DNA of 64,000 nucleotides from Paenibacillus sp. LHD-38 (lineage in GTDB: Bacteria > Bacillota > Bacilli > Paenibacillales > Paenibacillaceae), in contig NZ_JAVIFU010000017.1 in NCBI RefSeq assembly GCF_031157315.1, positions 1 to 64,000 on the forward strand, read 5' to 3'. The notes beneath the pieces were generated by a model. That model was given only the letters and a program-made list of their open reading frames with translations, was not told the DNA's origin and made no database searches. The position numbers were made by a program, and so were the translations under genes. Below, one piece after another: positions 61,646 to 64,000 of the stretch. The first letter of the stretch is position 1; every line of letters begins with the position of its first letter.

Positions 61646-63094
61646 ATGGAAAACCGGGCAACGATACGCAACGCAGAGGCATGGATAGACAATGGCGGCG
61701 AGCCGATAAGAGCGCACGGCGGCTGGATGCTGCAGCAGGACGGCTATTATTATTGGTTCGGCGAGGATCGGACAGACGGCAGGAAGGTGTCCTGTTACCG
61801 TTCAAGCGACTTATGCCATTGGGAGAGCAGAGGCGCGGTGCTTACGCTTGCATCCAAGGTTGGTTCGGTATATTACAGGACATCGCTGGAGCTTTTTCCG
61901 TCTGACAAGGAAGACAACAGCTTCGGACAAGGCTCCGTAATTGAGCGTCCTAAGGTGCTTCACAACGAGCGAACGGGCAAGTATGTTATGTGGATGCATT
62001 GGGAAAATGGCCGCAATTATAACGATGCCCGCTGCGCCGTAGCGACCTGCGATACGATTGACGGCGAATACGTCTATCACGGGAGCTTTAACCCGATTGG
62101 CCATATGTCGAGGGACTGTACGGTATTTCAAGATACCGACGGCAGCGCTTATTTTATTTCAGCTGCAAGGGATAATGCCGACCTTCTCGTTTATCGGCTA
62201 TCAGATGATTATTTAAGCATCGAAGAGCATGTCAAAACATTATGGCCCGGGCAATACCGGGAAGCACCGGCCGTAATCAAGCGAAACGGGATCTATTTCC
62301 TCGTTACTTCGGCTTGTACAGGCTGGCTGCCGAATCAGGGTGCCTATGCGTATTCGGACAGCTTAACCGGCAGATGGTCGCAGTTAATGCCATTCGGTGA
62401 TGCTACCACCTACGATACGCAGCCAGCTTTCATTGTGCCGCTGCAATCGCGTGGCGAAATGACTTATTTATATGTGGGAGATCGATGGGATCCTTCCAAT
62501 TATCATCATTCTACCTATGTATTTCTGCCTTTAAGCTTTCCTTCGGATAATGAATTGAAACTGGAATGGGCGGATCGGATAACTATTGATCTTTCTAACG
62601 GCATAATAGAACCGCAATCGGAGCCGAGCGGTTTGCACCGGATTAAAAGCTGCGGAGCGGAGCGGTATCTGGCTTTGGTTATAGAAAAAGACGGGGCTGC
62701 TGAAGTGACCGGCAATGTTCTGTCATACGCTTCGGAAGAGCAGAAATGGATCGTGGAGCCTGCGGGGGAAAAGGGATATGTTCGAATCAGAGGCAAGGCA
62801 GGCGGACGCTGCCTTACGGTAAATTTATGTTCAGACGGTGAACAGCTGCGTGATGAGCAAGCGGTACTTGCGCGAAGCGATGTCCCCTGCTGCAGCGAAT
62901 GGTCGCTGGAAGATGCTTCGGATGGCGAGAGCGGTGTTTTGATTCGGAACCGAACGACAGGAAAGGTGCTGAGTGCCGGTTTTGGCGAAGGACAGGATCG
63001 TAAACATGCGCAAGTTCATGTAACCGAGGCGTCCAAGCATGACCCGCGCAAAGGACGCGATCCGCAGCGATTCGAGATATTAAACGTTTATTAA
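61646..63094 (+). CDS. GH43-family glycosidase with ricin-like tail
   Basis: A 482-residue cytoplasmic protein (no signal peptide). Residues 1-310 form a five-bladed propeller resembling GH43, most like the exo-beta-1,3-galactanase subfamily: RAHGGWMLQQDGYYYWFGEDR, DCTVFQDTDGSAYFISAARDN, YLYVGDRWDPSNYHHSTYVFLPL. The C-terminal 160 residues have QKW and SEW motifs spaced as in ricin-type beta-trefoil lectin domains. Arabinanase or galactosidase activity cannot be settled by eye. ATG 61646 with GGGAGGA eight bases before; ATG 61637 overlaps that site. Confidence 0.78.
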   Translation: MENRATIRNAEAWIDNGGEPIRAHGGWMLQQDGYYYWFGEDRTDGRKVSCYRSSDLCHWESRGAVLTLASKVGSVYYRTSLELFPSDKEDNSFGQGSVIERPKVLHNERTGKYVMWMHWENGRNYNDARCAVATCDTIDGEYVYHGSFNPIGHMSRDCTVFQDTDGSAYFISAARDNADLLVYRLSDDYLSIEEHVKTLWPGQYREAPAVIKRNGIYFLVTSACTGWLPNQGAYAYSDSLTGRWSQLMPFGDATTYDTQPAFIVPLQSRGEMTYLYVGDRWDPSNYHHSTYVFLPLSFPSDNELKLEWADRITIDLSNGIIEPQSEPSGLHRIKSCGAERYLALVIEKDGAAEVTGNVLSYASEEQKWIVEPAGEKGYVRIRGKAGGRCLTVNLCSDGEQLRDEQAVLARSDVPCCSEWSLEDASDGESGVLIRNRTTGKVLSAGFGEGQDRKHAQVHVTEASKHDPRKGRDPQRFEILNVY

Positions 63095-63110
63095 GCAGTG
63101 GACTGAAATA

Positions 63111-63160
63111 AAATGCCGCCGCAGGAGAGCCGATCAAGGCCTTATCTGCGGCGGTATTTG
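63111..63160 (+). terminator. Terminator ending the second sugar locus
   Basis: AAATGCCGCCGCAG (63111-63124) pairs with CTGCGGCGGTATTT (63146-63159), one mismatch. Confidence 0.8.
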
Positions 63161-63304
63161 TATGTATGGACGAACCAAAATTCGATTTTTCGTGACATCT
63201 ATGCCTCAAATCAAATTGATTGGGCAGTACAAATCGGATATGGTTAATGGAGAAGAAAGCGCCCATGATTTAAGCTTTGGCGCCTTTATTAGGAGGTTAT
63301 GTGC

Positions 63305-63826
63305 TTGAAGGAAAAAAACGTTGGGCCGCTGGTTGCGATTTTGTCGTTGGTCCTGGTAACAATTATCACGGTTCTGTTCTTTCTGCCTGCTTACGATGGC
63401 GAAATTGGATTCGATGTTACGATATTGCCGCTGCTTAATGCGATATTCAATTGCTTCACTTTTATCGCGCTCGTTGTTGCGTTGGCAGCGATAATGAAAA
63501 AGAACGTTCGTCTTCACCGTACGTTTATCGGGGCTGCATTTACGTCGACAACCCTTTTTCTCGTATCCTACGTTACGTATCATTACTTGACCGAATCAAC
63601 GAAATACGGCGGAGAGGGCGCGCTGCGCTCCATCTACTTTTTCATTCTACTCACGCACATCTTGCTCGCGATTGTGGTCGTGCCTCTAGCTTTGCTGTCC
63701 GCTGTCCGCGGTTTGCAAATGAAGGTGGACAAGCATCGCAAAATTGCCAGATGGACGATGCCGATTTGGCTTTATGTCAGCCTTACGGGCGTAGTCGTCT
63801 ACCTCATGATTTCTCCGTATTACTAA
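63305..63826 (+). CDS. ctaM: DUF420 membrane protein (CtaM-like)
   Basis: A 173-residue membrane protein with five helices of the DUF420 family, called CtaM in Staphylococcus and Bacillus relatives where it is needed for cytochrome aa3 oxidase activity. Visible motifs: LPLLNAIFNCFTFIALVVALAAI, KKNVRLHRTFI, VSYVTYHYL and HILLAIVVVPLALLS with HRKIARWTMPIWLYVSLTGVVVYLM. Start TTG 63305 is chosen by spacing from AGGAGG (63291-63296); the ATG at 63299 is only two bases from it. Confidence 0.82.
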   Translation: MKEKNVGPLVAILSLVLVTIITVLFFLPAYDGEIGFDVTILPLLNAIFNCFTFIALVVALAAIMKKNVRLHRTFIGAAFTSTTLFLVSYVTYHYLTESTKYGGEGALRSIYFFILLTHILLAIVVVPLALLSAVRGLQMKVDKHRKIARWTMPIWLYVSLTGVVVYLMISPYY

Positions 63827-63839
63827 GAAACTCAAAAAA

Positions 63840-63883
63840 AAGCGGGGCAAAAGATCGTTCTAAGTCGATCTTTTGTCCCGCTT
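63840..63883. terminator. Bidirectional terminator at the right end
   Basis: AAGCGGGGCAAAAGATCG (63840-63857) pairs with CGATCTTTTGTCCCGCTT (63866-63883), one G-T pair. A-run on the left, so it can stop both the ctaM-like gene and the convergent partial gene. Confidence 0.88.
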
Positions 63884-63896
63884 GTCCGTTCAGCAG

Positions 63897-64000
63897 CTAG
63901 TGCAAATTGTCGGATTTTCCGCTAAGCTTGCGCCCAATCCATTGCTCATAGGCTTGACCAACGCTGCTCATGTCAAGTGCGCCAAGGCCCATGGATTCTC
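63897..64000 (-). CDS. Partial gene, C-terminal 34 residues
   Basis: The minus strand carries a frame running off the right edge and ending at TAG (63897-63899); it reads ESMGLGALDMSSVGQAYEQW and then IGRKLSGKSDNLH. It is convergent with the ctaM-like gene and ended by the shared terminator. I do not recognise the family from this short piece. Confidence 0.5.
   Translation of the reverse strand, partial: ESMGLGALDMSSVGQAYEQWIGRKLSGKSDNLH

Overview
This window looks like a chromosomal segment of a spore-forming, monoderm Firmicute of the Paenibacillus group. That is an inference from gene content: sporulation genes (yunB, lytH, ylbJ), YesM/YesN-type two-component systems paired with LplA/LplB/YtcP-type ABC importers, an S-layer-homology protein, strong AGGAGG ribosome binding sites and unusually many TTG starts. 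No rRNA, tRNA, CRISPR array, phage or intact insertion sequence was seen.

Layout. (1) 1-3400 is a worn accessory stretch: a partial gene at the left edge, a frameshifted remnant of a YesM-type kinase, an intact MerR regulator with a textbook 19-bp-spacer promoter but a collapsed aldo/keto reductase target, and a DUF4304 gene flanked on both sides by pairs of a TAACGGG repeat. (2) 3425-15713 is a galactoside-use locus: YesM/YesN sensor pair, solute-binding lipoprotein behind a promoter with a cre site, two permeases, an oxidoreductase, a DUF4091 protein and a GH35 beta-galactosidase fused to a CBM9-like domain. (3) 15965-22801 holds a Cu/Zn superoxide dismutase, an HD-GYP protein, a duplicated YiaA/B membrane protein, a two-component system and an SLH protein preceded by 11-bp-phased direct repeats. 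(4) 22959-36806 is housekeeping with Bacillus-like synteny: yunB, lytH, lipA, yutD, nadK, ylbJ, a truncated globin, DUF2225, yycC, pepF, an HIBADH-family dehydrogenase, ccpN-ppsR, ndk and a transaldolase-like gene. (5) 36955-47495 is a complete monoderm Tad (Flp) pilus operon with an FHA protein at its end. (6) 47501-54278 is further housekeeping: epimerase, lipoprotein, DUF2621, nfo, purU, tkt, ppnP. (7) 54598-63094 is a second sugar ABC/YesMN locus ending in a GH43-type enzyme with a ricin-like domain. (8) The right end has a ctaM-like gene and a partial gene.

The most unusual signal is a dispersed repeat of about 90-100 bp, present as four full copies and one eroded copy (8355-8450, 15840-15939, 17868-17955, 31272-31335, 54356-54455). 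Each copy starts within a few bases of the T-run of a terminator-like hairpin, although the hairpin stems are unrelated in sequence. The two closest copies show a compensatory base-pair swap in a 10-bp stem. This points to a structured, terminator-targeting mobile repeat.

The two sugar loci have parallel architecture and enzymes that could act together on beta-galactan-type glycans (GH35 exo-beta-galactosidase; GH43 resembling the 1,3-beta-galactosidase subfamily). That coupling is inference.
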